A stretch of 64,000 nt of DNA from Didymodactylos carnosus (lineage: Eukaryota; Rotifera; Eurotatoria; Philodinida; Philodinidae), in assembly GCA_905250885.1 (NCBI GenBank), contig CAJNOQ010000040.1, positions 1 to 64,000 on the forward strand. Direction: 5' to 3'. The notes under the pieces were generated by a model, which was given only the letters and a program-made list of their open reading frames with translations, was not told the origin of the DNA and searched no databases. The position numbers were made by a program, and so were the translations under genes. Position 1 is the first letter of the stretch; each line of letters opens with the position of its first letter. Of this stretch, positions 11,870 through 25,849 are shown piece by piece.

Positions 11870-14800
11870 AAGGAATGAACAACGAATACAATATACAGTT
11901 ATATGAAAAAAATGTTGTCTTTAAATTTGTATTCTTTACGTATAAATTTTACGTAATTATTTTGTTTTTGTAAAATTAGAGAAAAATAAAAAAGTAGACT
12001 AATGTTTTTATTATTTACAATAGTTCAAGCATATTCGTATAAATCATTTTATATGCAGTTGTGTTATCTGACGTTAATATTGGTAGATCACTAAAATAAG
12101 AAAAGAAAATCGTAGATGATCAATTATATACCAATCTATAGTAGCTAATTAAACGATAGGATTTTTATTTCACAATCTAACTAGACATGTGAAAGTTTAA
12201 ATACATTTCTAATACTAGAATAGACATACTTTCCAATAACAGTAGATCTCATAGGTAAAGCTGCAATCCTTATTTAATCTCGAATAGAGAGAGCAAGAGT
12301 ACTTTTACATACCAAACAAAATTTTGTATGCTTTGAACAATATATATGTGATGATTATTACCAAATGCAATATTCTTGCTTTTCTTAAATACTATAGACA
12401 TAAAATATTGCGAAATAGTACCGCAGCAACACATTGCGCAATTTTTTTATTGTGTAAATATTGCAAAACGCGTAACCCACTTGCGCAAAAGAAAGTAACT
12501 TACATGAACTAGTTTTTACTGAAATGTTTTTAATTAAGGATTTTTACATTAAAGAATGATTTAATCTTCTATCACGATGATAAAGAGGTGTTTCATAATT
12601 TTTGAAACCATACAGTTGCATTCATTAAGCAGTAATAATCTTCAAATATGTTTTCCCGGTAACTAATAGGACACTACATTCTGTTTAATAACAACATTTA
12701 GAAATTTCTAATTGTTATTGTGTAAGATTTCTGTTACACAATCTCTCACGTAGTATGGCGATAAAGAAATGATGATCTAACCGTTAGACGAATAATTTTT
12801 CTTTTTTTTTTTTTTTTGCATAATCCTACTATCAATTTATCATTGATTTATATGTTGTAATTTAATCGAAAACTGATTATATGAAAATGAGACTATTGAC
12901 ATTCTGCTACATCTTTCTTTATTCATGAGAATAATCACGAAAGATGGAAACACAGTGATCATAAATTCAAATAGCTGACTACGTAAAATAGCAAAAATAT
13001 TCATATAATACAGAAAAACTAACAAATTTCCATACCGAAATATCAGGATACCAAAATCTATCTATGTGTATGTAAATGTGTTTAATTTGGTCACCTGTCA
13101 ATGCAGTATGATGTTTAAACTTGTAATATTGCTCTGTCGAGTTCAAATGAGTTGTTAAGACAAACTTTATGACACATTTCGTTCGACCAGAGGTGAATAT
13201 TCTAAGTATCACAATCGTTGATTGTCATCTTACATACAGGACCTATCGTTCTACACATAAGTGAATCTTTGATACTTTCTCTACACATCTCTATTACATG
13301 AAATCCGTTCAAAGTTCATTTCCATTTTGTGTTGATGGCAATTACGTTTGTACTAAAAATGTCTACCCAACTATTCTAAAAAAACGAGTTAATCCTGGAA
13401 GTTATACTAAACAAGATATAAATGTATATATTGATCATTCTGAGAATCGAAAAATTTTTTTGATTAATTAATTATCAACAACATGCTATTTCATATTCTA
13501 ACAATAGACTAACTAGAGTCAGTTAAAAAAGATGAATGTTCATGTTTAATGTATTTTTCCCTCTTTTAGTATGAACTTAATAAGTTTCTATGAAAATATT
13601 CTTTTCTCTTCCCTTCTTACTCAAACAACATTTCAATCGCAGACACCATGCTGTTGTTTCTTTCGTTACACATTGTCTATAACGACACAACATATCTCTG
13701 GATATATATGTATGTGTAGATCGCTTTTTTATACGTGTGTAGATCGCTTTTTGTTCTCTCATTTTGTCTAAATGTAAATTATTAGAAATCATGGTCGAAT
13801 TTTTCTTCTCAACATTTAGTCCTTTACTCATTTTTATATACATTTGCTTTTTAATAACATTCTATACATATATTCGCATCATACGTATAAATAAAAAAGA
13901 TATACAGTCTTATGACCCTGAACACATAACAGCGCTTTCATCGCCTCACTCTAGAAGTTCAATGACGATAAAATGGTTGAGAACATTTCCACAGAGATAC
14001 AAAACTTTTTCTTTCTTTTATTTTTTCTTAGAGAAGTTGAGTAATTGTAAAACTATGTAATGGAATATTCGTTTTTCCTTTACTCTATGAAGTTGTATGT
14101 ATGTGGAAATCCCAATTTCATTTCTATTTTGCAGTTCAACTTGTTTTTATTCTCATTTTTTACGTTTTTTTTACTTAAAACAGGATCAATACTTAGTATA
14201 TACACAACATTCATGATTACCTTCCACCTATTTCCTCACGTTGATAATCAGATTCCACTTTAATTCAGTGTGACTCACTATAAAAAATGATCTGCCCTCT
14301 AAATGAAGTCTAACTTTGAAGTATACAACACCAAAAATCATAACAAAACAAACGTATAACTCTAATTAACACTATTGGTTAACAGAATCAAAGAATATAT
14401 ATAGTTTTCGAATAAAAAAGCATAAAATGTACAAAATTCAAGATGCTTCTAGATGACCTTCGTTAAGAGTAGTTGAATTAGTAACTAAAAAAATGCTTAC
14501 CTTTTACTTTTCTTTACACGAAGACTAGAACCAGATGCAGCAAAACAGTTTGTACCCAAAGTCAAAATGCCGTTGAGAGATCGATTAGTGAGATGATTAA
14601 TATTCATTACCATGTTACCTTATATTTATACAGTTTGAAAGAAAGAAAACTTTACGTAATTGTTCTAATTGTTAACGTTCTAATTAGTATTGTGAAATTT
14701 TTTCAAAACTAGTAATAGTAGTCTATTAATAATGTCTGTATATGTTTCTTCTTTTTGCTGCTTTATCTTACTGTAATGTTGGAAACTCAGGAATATATCT

Positions 14801-15885
14801 TTTTTTCTTTCTTTCTTCTCTCTCTGTATATCGAAAGGTTGTAAGGAGGAGAAAAAAATGAGAGAAGAAAAAAAAAGACGTATAGCGATAGAGTGCCTAT
14901 ACAAAATTGACACGAATAAATTTTTTTTTTTTTTATATAGAATCGTTTAGAATTACGAAGAAATGTATTATTGTGTGTGAGTATTTTTCTTCTCTTCTTG
15001 TTCGCGTAGTACGAGAGCTATGATGTTTAGATTGTGATGACGAAGAAAAATGATGAAATTACAATACATCTATCGGAAAAGGTTGTGCAAGAACACAAGG
15101 AGAAATAGAGTAGTATAAATTATTTCGACGCTTTAAACTATTATACATTTTGTATTGTCATTGTATTGCAACAGTCTGTAAAAAAAAAAGCTATGCCTTT
15201 TTCTTTCTATTTGGCACTAATAGTACATGTGACTTTTGACAGAATTTCTATGATATAATAAATAACACAGCTAAACTCTGTAAGAATGCACATCGATCGG
15301 AAAATAATATAGAACATTTGTTAGGACAACGCAACATATCTCTATGTCATGATGAAATTTTAAATATGTCTCATTTGATTCATGTTATGTTTATTTACAT
15401 TTTGACGTAATGTTTAAAGTGACCCTCAAAACAATGGAAATGACGATGTTAACTTTATTATTTTTTCTCGTCTTTTCTTTCTGGTCATGTACTCCTCCAT
15501 TTAAACTTCTCTTCCTTTCCATCCACATGAGTAAAAGACATTTTAATAATTTTTAAATATTTTAGTATAATCGTTTTTCAAATGTAAAACAAATTCAGTC
15601 CATCTTCAATCAGAAAAAACTTCTGAAAAGAATAAAAACTTTAAAGAACAGGAGTATATATATATATATATACCAATCTATGATCGATGACTGTCTGTAC
15701 TATATCAAAATTTTCGTTATCATAAATATAGACAAAAAAAGATACCTATTTATTTTTTAAGAAACAAGATATTATTTCGGCAAAAACTTGTATATGATCT
15801 AAATATGTTTCTTTGCCTAATTGTATTGTAAATAGTATCAACGTTTTAATAACTTTGAATACGGAAACTTTGATTATTTTTCTAG
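11870..15885. other. 4-kb stretch without recognisable genes
   Basis: Very AT-rich. Open frames are short and lack splice support. Small features are poly-T runs (for example near 12800 and 14925), a 16-nt repeat gtgtagatcgcttttt present twice at about 13715-13753, and a TA microsatellite at about 15656-15672. The promoter and first exon of the downstream FPGT gene should lie in this stretch but were not identified. Confidence 0.45.
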
Positions 15886-18800
15886 GTAAAAATGTGAATG
15901 AACTTAAAAATACGACTTATTGGGATATAGTTATTATAACTGCATTAGATAAAGCACAAAAGGAAGCGTATGATTCAACAATCAACGAGCGACTTAAAAC
16001 GAATAGAATTCCATGTGGTGTTCAATATTTGATTGTTGCAGATCCATGGAAAATTGGTATGTAATATTTTTCTTAAATAATATTAATATTTTAATCGTAT
16101 AAACTATGATAAAGTGTTAATAACCAACAGGTTTTCAAAAATGTTAGTCTTACACTTCTAATAGCTATAATGTTCTTTTGAGAAAAAAATTTCATTCAAT
16201 TAGAATCATTTCAAGGTTATGTTCGATTGATACGGTCTAGTATTGTACTAAAAAAGAAAAAATTTAACTATTTGACAAAGATGAAGGAAACTATGACATA
16301 AATCTTGTATAACTTTCTGTGATATAATAAAGCTTGTTCGTTCGTTTTTTTTTGAATTCATTTAAACAAATTCATCTCTTATTTTTTACATAATCATTTT
16401 CTCTCATGTTGTAATACATCTCCATAGTAGTAGTGGTAGTGGTAGCATTATTATGTTGACTGAACACACATTGAATAAACTTGTTTATGTAACAACAAAT
16501 GAATTATCTTCTTCTTTTATATATATATATATGTTTGCGAGACATAAGAATAAAAAAAGGGCGAATATAATAAAAGCAAAAAAGAATCTAATACACTTGC
16601 CATAATATGTTGGTATATTGTAATTATTCTATCTTTTTCTCTTTTCTCATAAATCGTACTCTCCGTTGATTATGTGGCGATCCGTATGAGAACAAAAAGA
16701 ATTGTTGATATATGTGCGCGATTTGTCTTAAATGAAACTCCTGTAATAATCATGTTACGAAATAGAAGAGAAAAAGTCAAATCTGTTATTCAATCAAATT
16801 GGTTGTTTTTTAATATACCAACAATTTATAGAGAAAATTGAACAGGTTTTACCTAAACGTAATAATTATCATTTCTGATGATGTAAATGACCTTGAATCA
16901 TTGACTGTTATCAATAATTTTCTTTTTTTTCTTCCGTTTAAACATTTCTTTCGTTATTTATTTTGAAAATGTCTTAAAACAGTAATAACACTGTTATGAA
17001 AAACTTTTATACAGTATCCAATTTTTTTATTCGATTTTTACTGACTTTCGATTAGTATTCTTTGTGAAAAAGACGTTAATTCACTAATTCAAGCGAAGAT
17101 GTCAATTGAAAATAGAATTACTACAATCTTAAAACAAATAATGTTGTTTATAGAGTTCAATGACATGACAAAGAGCCCATGTTATTAGACAAGCAAATAA
17201 AAGAAGAATCCGTAGCTTTGTGCCTTCTCCATTTCATTTGAGATATTGTTCAACCAATTGTGTAAATAATATTTTTCATTCGTTTTTCTCATTTGATTAC
17301 CAAATTCATTTTTTTTCTTTTTTTTAGGAAATGGTGGTTCAACAATGCACGCTCTCCATGTTGTTGAGCAACAGCTTGGTGAAAACTTTTCAAAAAATCG
17401 TATATTATTAATACATGCTGGTGGATATTCGCAGCGAACTCCAACATCATGCTGTTTAGGGAAAATATCAACATCAATTCCAAAAGGTATAAATATATAC
17501 ATAATGATTTTTGTTATAAGTGAAATGAAGATATTTTATTTTTAGGTTTTCCTGTATACGATTTACTCGATTTAAAATTAGCTTTATATAGTTTATTTCC
17601 ATCGCGTATGAAATCTGGTATATTTCTTTGTTCATCGGATACAATTGAAATATTTGATTGTGGTAATGATATAAACTGGTGGATAAAAGAAGATTTTGTT
17701 GCATTTTCTCATCCATCCACTGTTAGTGTTGGAGAACAACATGGTGTCTATGTGTTAGATCGTTCATCAAGTAAAGATGGTATTTTGTATCAAGCTTTAT
17801 GTGTTTTACAAAAACCATCGATTGAAAAGATGAAAAAATACAATGCAATTCATACAGAGAATAATAGAGATCGTGTTTATACCGATAGTTTATATTATTT
17901 TAATTTTAATGTAGCTAAAAAACTAATGGCTATTTGGCGTTCAGAATTAAAAAATGAACATGAAGAAACGGCATTCTACTGTGAAATTGATTGTTATGGA
18001 GATTTTATGATGCCATTAGGAAAACAAGCAAGTATTTCTAATGAATTCAATGACAATGATGAACGAACAAAAATATTAAAAAAAATTTTTGAAAATTTAC
18101 GCACATGTCAATTAGAAGTTATTGTATTAGAAAATTCAACTTTTAATCATACTGGAACAAATGAAGAATATTTAGATATATGTTGTAATCAACAAGCACA
18201 ATTATTTCTTGAACTTGATCTTACAAAACAGATTGGTTTAAAATTATACGACAATATAGAAACTCAGAAAAATATCAATTTTTGGCAAATGTATGTAATA
18301 AATTGATCAATCAAATAGTTCACAAATGTTTTATTTTCCAATTACTTTGTTTAGTTCATCTATAACGAATAAAATTTCAACAAAAACTCAACATCCTTTA
18401 AATATACACGGCTGTGTATTTCATAGTATTATTCATGAAAAATCTCACACTCATCCACGATCTATCATTGAATATTGTTTAATCAATATTCCAATAATTA
18501 TTCAAATCAATTCAATTTTAAGTAATATAAATATCGATGGAACATGTATCCCAACTATTAATAGGATTGAATTACCATCAGGTTTAATTATGCAAACAAT
18601 TTCAGTATGTGATAATGTTCATAACAACAGTCAATTATCTTATGTTACATTTGCATTTGAATATGATGCTTCTATGAAAAAAATATATAATGATATAAAT
18701 GAAATGAAATATTTTGATAAACCATTATCGTTGATTGCTAATAAATTAAATTGTAAAATTGATGATTTATTTAATAAGAATGAAAAATCAAAATCTTTAT

Positions 18801-19000
18801 GGAACATTAAGTTATTTTCACTTGGACAAACTCCGACTCAATCATTTATTCAAACATGGAATTTAATATCTGTAGATACAAATTGTTTCAATGAAAATTT
18901 ATTGAAACGTATATCGATGGCCGATATTTTAAAAATTAGATTGGTGAAAAATATTTTACAATACAGATCAAATATGACTAATAATACAAACAATTCGTAG
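15886..19000 (+). CDS. FPGT: Fucose-1-phosphate guanylyltransferase (5' exon missing)
   Basis: Makes GDP-fucose from fucose 1-phosphate and GTP in the cytosolic fucose salvage pathway. Exons 15886-16056, 17328-17486, 17546-18290 and 18355-19000 join in phase to about 573 residues. They match animal FPGT along its length: YWDIVIITALD, GVQYLIVADPW, IGNGGSTMHAL, then the nucleotide-binding segment IHAGGYSQRTP...LGK, AFSHPSTVSVGEQHGVYVLD, LQKPSIEKM, RVYTDSLYYF, CEIDCYGDF and HTGTNEEYL, ending in the C-terminal beta-helix-like part with SIIEY. Exon 15886 begins in phase 1 directly after an acceptor, so an upstream exon with the ATG and about 30 residues is required and was not found. The 1.27-kb intron 16057-17327 is long for this window and holds nothing recognisable. 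Confidence 0.88.
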
Positions 19001-19874
19001 ATTTAGTTTATTTTCGGGTGCTTTACTTTTTATTTCGGGGGCTTTATCTTCATGATATTTCGTATTTTTTTGTTTTTTTGTTAACGAAATACATAAATTT
19101 AGTGGGTTATAAACCGGCAAAAACGGCATCGTTTATTAGATCACATAAGCGAAACTGTTTAGATTGTATTACCCATAAAATATTCAAGAACTGTTGACTT
19201 CAAACACATAGCGCAACTATTTCACTTCAATCAGTTATTGTTCAATTAGAAACTGTTTCATTTACTTTAATCAAACAATTTTACTTTGCAACTTTTTCGC
19301 TTTAACAACAATCCGAAAAATATCGAAGACACTGGTTGATTGAAGTTAGTAAAACAAAAATAAATACAATAGATTCTTTCAATTCATAACACTTCTGAGT
19401 TTCTTTTTCATTTGTAATTCACATAGAAATTCTTGAATTTAACATCTTGTATCTTTAACGATGTCAATTCATATGTGACATTTTGTAAAAATGAGACAAA
19501 TAAGCAACAAGACAAAAACGAACGAAAAAACATTCTAAGACAGCATGAATTGATAAAAAATGAAAGAACGAACGAAAGCATAAGGCAAAGGCACAGAAAA
19601 AAACGTTCTTTCTCCTTTCCGAAAGAAAATAATAATAAATACATTTAAAAAACAAAAACACATCGTCCGATTGTCAGGGTAAGATTTGAAAATAAAGCCG
19701 ATAGAGAAACAATAACAGCTAATTATGAGCTAAAAAACCTCTTCTTGTTACAAAAAGATATTTGAAGCGTACAACAGTAGGAGCAGCGGTAACCAGAGGT
19801 GCGCGACAACATGAAAGACAGACAAAGAATAGTATTGATAGAGAGAAGAAGAGTAACGAGTTTGTAATACAAAT
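19001..19874. other. Intergenic region between convergent FPGT and Roquin
   Basis: Presumably 3' untranslated sequence of both genes. The overlapping open frames on both strands near 19410-19660 are low-complexity (poly-K/poly-F) and not credible genes. Confidence 0.5.
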
Positions 19875-22800
19875 TCAATTAAGTTTATGATAGTTTGTTG
19901 TTTCAACGAATTGTCGGTTGTTGGAGATCGACAATGGTGGATATTGATCGTTCGTTGAACCAATTAAACAAAAGTCATCCTCATCAAACTAAAAATAAGA
20001 ATAAGTGATCAAGTTTCTCTCAAATCTAAGAGAATTTATTACTTACACTTTGTCCACTTGATTGCGATAACGATGACAATTGACTACTTCCATTACGTTT
20101 TTGCAAATGAAATGTTGAATCAAACGATTTGACAACATCATCCAAATCTCTATCGCGAGTACGACAAATATCATAGTTTTCTTCTGGTATATGAATAGAA
20201 AATAAATTTGGTTCATCTGCTAGTAAAACAAACGAAATTAAATACTTGGATAATATACGTCATACCACGCACAAGAAGTTAGTTATTCACCACTTCGTAT
20301 GCACGTATGAAGGAAAGGCTATACCTATTGTTCTGTCGACTACATGTGCCTTTGCTAGTGAAGTCCCTCTTACTCTTCTATATTGTGGCTGCTTGCCTTT
20401 TAAGTGACTTTTTCGTTGTCCACAACGAAATTAGTTCAACATACTTTGATTTGTACGTGCAGTTGTGTTTGTGCCCGTAAATGGTAGTTTGCAACTCAAA
20501 TCCTGTAATGAAAGAAAAGTCAAATTATCATTAGACAAGAAAACTAGCATTTTGTTCCAGCTTACCGTTGTTTGTAATGGTCGACGCTGATCAGTTGGAA
20601 AACTATAAAAAGAACAACCATAATGGAGTGAAAGATAATCGAGGAAAGATGCAGACATACTTTTGTGGCTGATGTGTTTGTATTAATGAATATAAATTGT
20701 CCGTCAAAAACTGATTCCTTGGATCATTTTGTCTAGGAGCAGCTACAAAAGCAAAGAGACATTTTTCTTTTAGATTGCCGAGAAGCACGGTTCCTCAGAA
20801 TTTGCTAGTACTGTTTTTTCTCTATCTCTCTCTGATCTGATCTGATACCTCTAATAAGAGAAACCCTTTTATTTACCGGTCGAGCGGGTATAAACTTCAT
20901 TTAACATATTTGTTGGATTAATTCGACCAAATAATTCTGACGGTGACAGCGGTGAATACTATAAAAGAACAGGAAAAGATTGTTAGATTACTGTGTGGTT
21001 TTTGAACTGAGAAAAGATATCTACTCTTGTGTCATTCAACTGTTCGTTGATTCTTGACGCTGTACGATGGTTAAACGATTGAAGACCATCAACACCACTT
21101 GAACTAAACGAGGAAGGTGTTGGCACAGATGAATACAACGGCTGTTGTGATGGTTGCTGAACACCATTAACTGGAAATGATCCATTCATCATCTGCAATA
21201 AAATACAAATATAGAAAAAACAAGCAAACTTCAATTTTACTTTTCCAAAGCTATGCACAAAGTGACTATTTCACTTAACTGATTACACATTAAAGGTAGC
21301 AGTGTGACAATCATAAGGCAAATTTCTCCTGCTTAGTATTCTCGAATGGCCTGCTCCATGCAAGTACTTCACTCTATACAAAACTCAGTATGGCAAAAGA
21401 AAACTTACCATTTGTTGTTGTAATAGTGTAATAATCGGATAGTAAGCTTGAGGGTTCAACATTGCTTGTGCTAGTGCAGCTGTGAGAACAATATTTTCTT
21501 GAGCTGGAATAATACCCGGCATCGATGCCGCTGGAAATGGCTGCTGTGGAAAGCCAGGTGGAGGTGGAGTAGGATGTTGATGTAAATGGTGATAGTGGTG
21601 ATGATAATGCTGTTGAGTACCTTCAGCTGTGGTTGATGAATACGACTGTTGCCATGGCCTTGTTGTCTGATTTAATGAAGGTCTGGATTGCCTCACGGTA
21701 TGATCATTATTTGCACTTGCACGAAATTTATCCATTTCTTGTTTCGAATGTGCGTATGTACAATGAATGCCTAAAGTAAATAAAATCAAGTTATTATTTT
21801 GAAATATGTCACCATAGTCGATTTCAGTTGAAAAATTACTTTTGTGATTCCTGCAAGACAATCTCTACTACTCTTGTGTAGATAGAAAGCTACTAAATTT
21901 CGTCACATATAAAAGCTTCTTTATTGGTACATACCTCTCGGACATGCACCTTTTTGTATGTGGTCTCGACATAATGATACTTTATATTTTGGAGATGCAC
22001 TCGAGTTCAAGTCACCATTACTACTTGCATGTGACGTTGTTGCCGAATCGACAATCATTTCAGCAAAGACTTGGAAAATATTTTTAAGTGCTTGTAATAT
22101 TTCACATGTACCACGCATAGATACGAAGGTTTCATCGACATGTCCTAAAATGTGAGAAAGATATCAAAAGAAATAATTAAAGGTAAGAAAGAAGTAGCTT
22201 CGCAAAATAATCGGAAATGACAACTGTAGAAACAGCCCTCATTATGTGTTGTCTTGACTCATTTGAACCTTTTGCCATACATTTAAAGTATCTAGAAAAC
22301 CTTTGATGCATAGTTCCTCCGTGAAAACAGAGAGCTTATTTACTCACTAGAATAGTTAGATTACTAAAAACAACGTTTGTGGCTCATGCTTAACTGTATC
22401 AGAAAAGAATTTTAGCTCTTTTTAGTTCTATTCTGAAATGAACCTATTAGCAATCATAGTATTAACATCAAGTTTCTTCTTACCTGTTGTCGAGTCAACC
22501 GCGGTTTGTAATAATTGAAAATCTTTAATTAAATTTTGGTTTACATCACTGTCATTAACATTATTTCGTTGAGTTAATTCTTGTATTTGTTGTTGAAATG
22601 TTAATGATGTTTGTTGCTGTTCTTGCTGGAGAACTTTATCAAGAATTGTTTCCATTCGCAGTTTATGCGACGGATTTCCATATAGTAATGATGACCATTG
22701 TTCCGGACATATACGTAAACCAGCTTCTTGTGCTATTTGAACAATTTGTGCATCATGCTCACGTCGTAATGCCTCATAGTTACGATTTTCAGGTTTCAGT

Positions 22801-23895
22801 TGCATCAATGAGGATTCATCGTCACGTTTTTGGACCTAATGGAGAGCAAATAAACGACTAAGCATTAGCGAAAAAATGCGGACAAAAGTACAAAAGGCAG
22901 AGAACTACTGACATTTAACTATAAGCTACTCAAGCTTTTCTTACCATAAAACAAGATGCTCTATATAACAACTGTATAACATGTCCAATTCTAGTTTTAG
23001 ATGCACCTGGTTGTAGTTTTTGTACAACAAATAATATCAAAACTTTTCTAGTCATCGCTGATCCATCTTGTAATGCTAATATAATCAATTTTAACACTTC
23101 TTCTTGCATAGCTGTAAAAGACCGAGATGATTAAGTATATATTACTACAAACGAAACATCTAGAGATATTACCTGGTCCAAGAAATCGACATCCACGACT
23201 TTTGATTGCTTGCCATAAATCTGTTGCTGACTGATGTAACGTGTGTTGTTTTACCAAATATTCCCTTAATATTCGCTCACCAAGCGAATACGCTGCTTTT
23301 ACGCATTGTACACGACCCTCATGCCCCAAATATTGACAATTGAGTAATGATAAAAAGTTGTCAATAATTAGACGGGATAATCGATTAACTACAAACAGAA
23401 CACGTTGTTGTAAGTATTAACTAATATAAGTGTTGCTTTTCATGCATGTAAAACATACCTATTGGTTTTACGAATTCCTGCATATCTTGCAATAATGTTT
23501 GAGTTGAAATGAAGTGTGATTTTGATTCTTCATCTAAGTTCGTACGCATGAGATAATCGTCATATTTCGTTTCACTATTTTGACAAATCTTAAGATAAAA
23601 CCCGGATACTTATGGAGGAAATAAATATTTGTCGACTATTTACCTTATCATCTCTAGCACTATCAAGAACAAATCTTGCTAATGGATAATTAATTGGAAG
23701 ATGTTCGATAATCGTACTGCACGATGTTTGGCACTGATGTGGGCATTTTCCCATCGGCAGTTGTCGTGAACATGGGATACAGATTGTATGGCCACACGCT
23801 AATGTTACAGGTCGACGTATATCCCAGTCGAAAGCATTCAAACAATGCAAACAGCGAACATCCGATAAAAACAATGATGATGATGAAGAAGGCAT
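19875..23895 (-). CDS. RC3H: Roquin (RING and CCCH zinc-finger RNA-binding protein)
   Basis: Binds stem-loop decay elements in mRNA 3' UTRs and recruits deadenylation machinery; also a RING-type E3. Fourteen minus-strand exons join in phase to 800 aa, from ATG at 23895 to TGA at 19875: 23644-23895, 23459-23588, 23173-23388, 22945-23111, 22484-22835, 21935-22144, 21409-21770, 21025-21192, 20877-20958, 20661-20742, 20566-20602, 20445-20502, 20047-20219 and 19875-19988. The RING (C15, C18, CGHTIC, CPHQC) is followed by a ROQ domain with near-identity to animal Roquin ([60 protein letters not shown]). The CCCH finger (C-x8-C-x5-C-x3-H, starting at [10 protein letters not shown]) lies near residues 430-450 and is split by an intron. 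The C-terminal third is Pro/Gln/His-rich and disordered. Confidence 0.94.
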
Positions 23896-24181
23896 CTAGG
23901 CAAAAATAACAACACTTCACTGCAAAGAACGCATCTCTCGTATAACACTAAATAAGGAAGATACCGTATATCTGTCTCAATACAGTTACCTCAAAAATAA
24001 CGCCTAAATAACTAGTAAAATATTTTGAAAGAGAAATGATTCAGCATAGAATTGTAAACTTATCGTTAAAAAGAAAACAATGACAGCGAGACGGTGTAGT
24101 TGCTTCCAAAATCTTCCTTCGTGCAATATGGAAAAGAAGCGCAATGCAGCAAACTACTCAATCTAGAGACTTAGTATGTGA

Positions 24182-24480
24182 TACCTTCCTCGTTTAGTTT
24201 AAGTGGCGTTGATGGTCTTCAATCGTTTAACCATCGTACAGCGTCAAGAATCAACGAACAGTTGAATGACACAAGAGTAGATATCTTTTCTCAGTTCAAA
24301 AACCACACAGTAATCTAACAATCTTTTCCTGTTCTTTTATAGTATTCACCGCTGTCACCGTCAGAATTATTTGGTCGAATTAATCCAACAAATATGTTAA
24401 ATGAAGTTTATACCCGCTCAACTGGTAAATAAAAGGGTTTCTCTTATTAGTTTTATTATCTCTCAGATCAGAGAGAGAGA
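24182..24480 (+). pseudogene. Inverted fragment of the Roquin gene
   Basis: This 300-bp segment is a near-identical reverse-oriented copy of about 20810-21115: the 3' part of Roquin exon 8, the whole intron after it, exon 9 and the start of the next intron. Only a few substitutions are visible (for example two in the first 25 nt). It keeps the intron, so it arose from DNA and not by retroposition. At its far end it decays into a GA/TC-rich tract. It lies about 290 bp upstream of the Roquin ATG in opposite orientation and cannot encode a functional protein by itself. Confidence 0.85.
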
Positions 24481-25846
24481 ATATCCTACTGAAACTCCTT
24501 GCACCCAAGATCTTGAGCGTATCCCTTCTTAGGTGAGAAATTTTCTTTACATTTCGGTTACATTTATGACAGTCATAGCCATCAGATACGCGACCATACA
24601 GAATCATAGACTCTTCCTTAAGCAACTATATTCAAGAAGAAAAAATTCAAAGTTATTCTAAGTTTGAAAATATTCACACTTGTATTTACACAGAGGTATG
24701 AAATAAAACGATGATTCAAAAATTTTCAAGAGCTTGGATACAACAAGATCTTGGCTAAGAAGTCAAGAAATTATCAGATGTCCAAGATCTTGAATTCTTA
24801 CATTTTCTCATCAAGATCTCGCTTACAAGAAGATCCACTAGAGCAGTATTAGCAATTTCCGAACAACCGCGCTTCTCGCCAATCTAAAAAAAAACGTAAC
24901 CAACATGTGAGAAAACAGAAAATTCCTTACTTTTCGGGAAAAGTCAGTCAGTCTTTTGTTATTACTGAAAGTCAAGCCGGATTTATCACGAGAACTTTAA
25001 GCCCAACTGGATCTCTACTCAATAGATAATCGGAATCAAAGATGAATAACTTACTATGGACATTTGCAAAAGTAAATATAGAAGAAAAACTGGAGTAGTT
25101 CTGTTTTGGGTTGGTGATAATATTCAACGGAACTAACCACTTCAGTTACTATAAGAAGAAAAAGAGAGAGGGAGAGAGAGAAAAAACTCCAATAATCTTT
25201 GTATAAAGCATCACAAAGAAAGAGCATAGTAAACGTGGCATATGTACATCAACTTATTTCGTCAATTTTTCTCTTTTACTTGTTTGAAGCGGTCAGATTT
25301 TCGGACTAAAGAATTCGACAATATTTATGGTTGTGTATCACATGGTTGTTTAACGCAACGTAACGAAAAACATTCGTCTAATTTACTAAGAAGTCTGGTG
25401 TAGAAGTGAAAACCATTGTTAAACTCTATGTACTGTAGGACTATTATGCGTATAAGGGCGTGGTAACATGCGAACCTCGAGAAGAAATTATCTAATTATT
25501 TTATGGACAAGTTCGATGTAAGAAAGTAAAGACACACTTCGCTTCCATAGCTTAGCTCAAGTAAAAACATATGTTTCCTCAGTCGTCATATTGTTGGAGA
25601 AAAAGAAAATTAAGCAAAATCGTATCAAAACATACCTCATTATTGCACTATGAATAAAATTAAGCCTGTAAAGTAGATACATAAAGCAAATAACATCGTA
25701 AACAAAAAGAAAAGAGGACTTTTATAAATTTACATCTCTCATATATTACCTGCTTGGCAATCCGATCCACCGATCATCCTTCTGAGCCCAGTTCAACATT
25801 GCTTCTTGTTCAGTCAGTAATTAGAGTAACTCACCAAGAATGCTAT
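24480..25846 (-). pseudogene. Scattered exon-like pieces of an unrecognised minus-strand gene
   Basis: Several minus-strand segments have credible splice sites and coding-like content. 25750-25846 (acceptor tttacag, donor gtaata) contains MLNWAQKDDRWIGLPS but has an in-frame stop upstream of it. A small piece near 24958-24990 reads NKRLTDFSRK. 24827-24883 has sharp acceptor and donor and reads IGEKRGCSEIANTALVDLL. From 24625 down, after an acceptor, the frame reads SDGYDCHKCNRNVKK and SHLRRDTLKILGA, weakly like the zinc-knuckle strip of ubiquitin-specific proteases. That last piece runs into the inverted Roquin fragment. The likeliest reading is a gene remnant broken by rearrangement; 5'-UTR exons of Roquin are an alternative for the upstream piece. 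Confidence 0.3.
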
Positions 25847-25849
25847 CTG

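Noticed and set aside
15420-15532. Possible FPGT first exon starting at an ATG near 15434 with a phase-1 donor
   Set aside because: It would encode a strongly hydrophobic signal-like peptide, which does not fit a cytosolic enzyme; support is only splice-phase coincidence.
19408-19661. Overlapping frames on both strands
   Set aside because: Low-complexity Lys/Asn or Phe/Leu translations of AT-rich DNA between two convergent genes.
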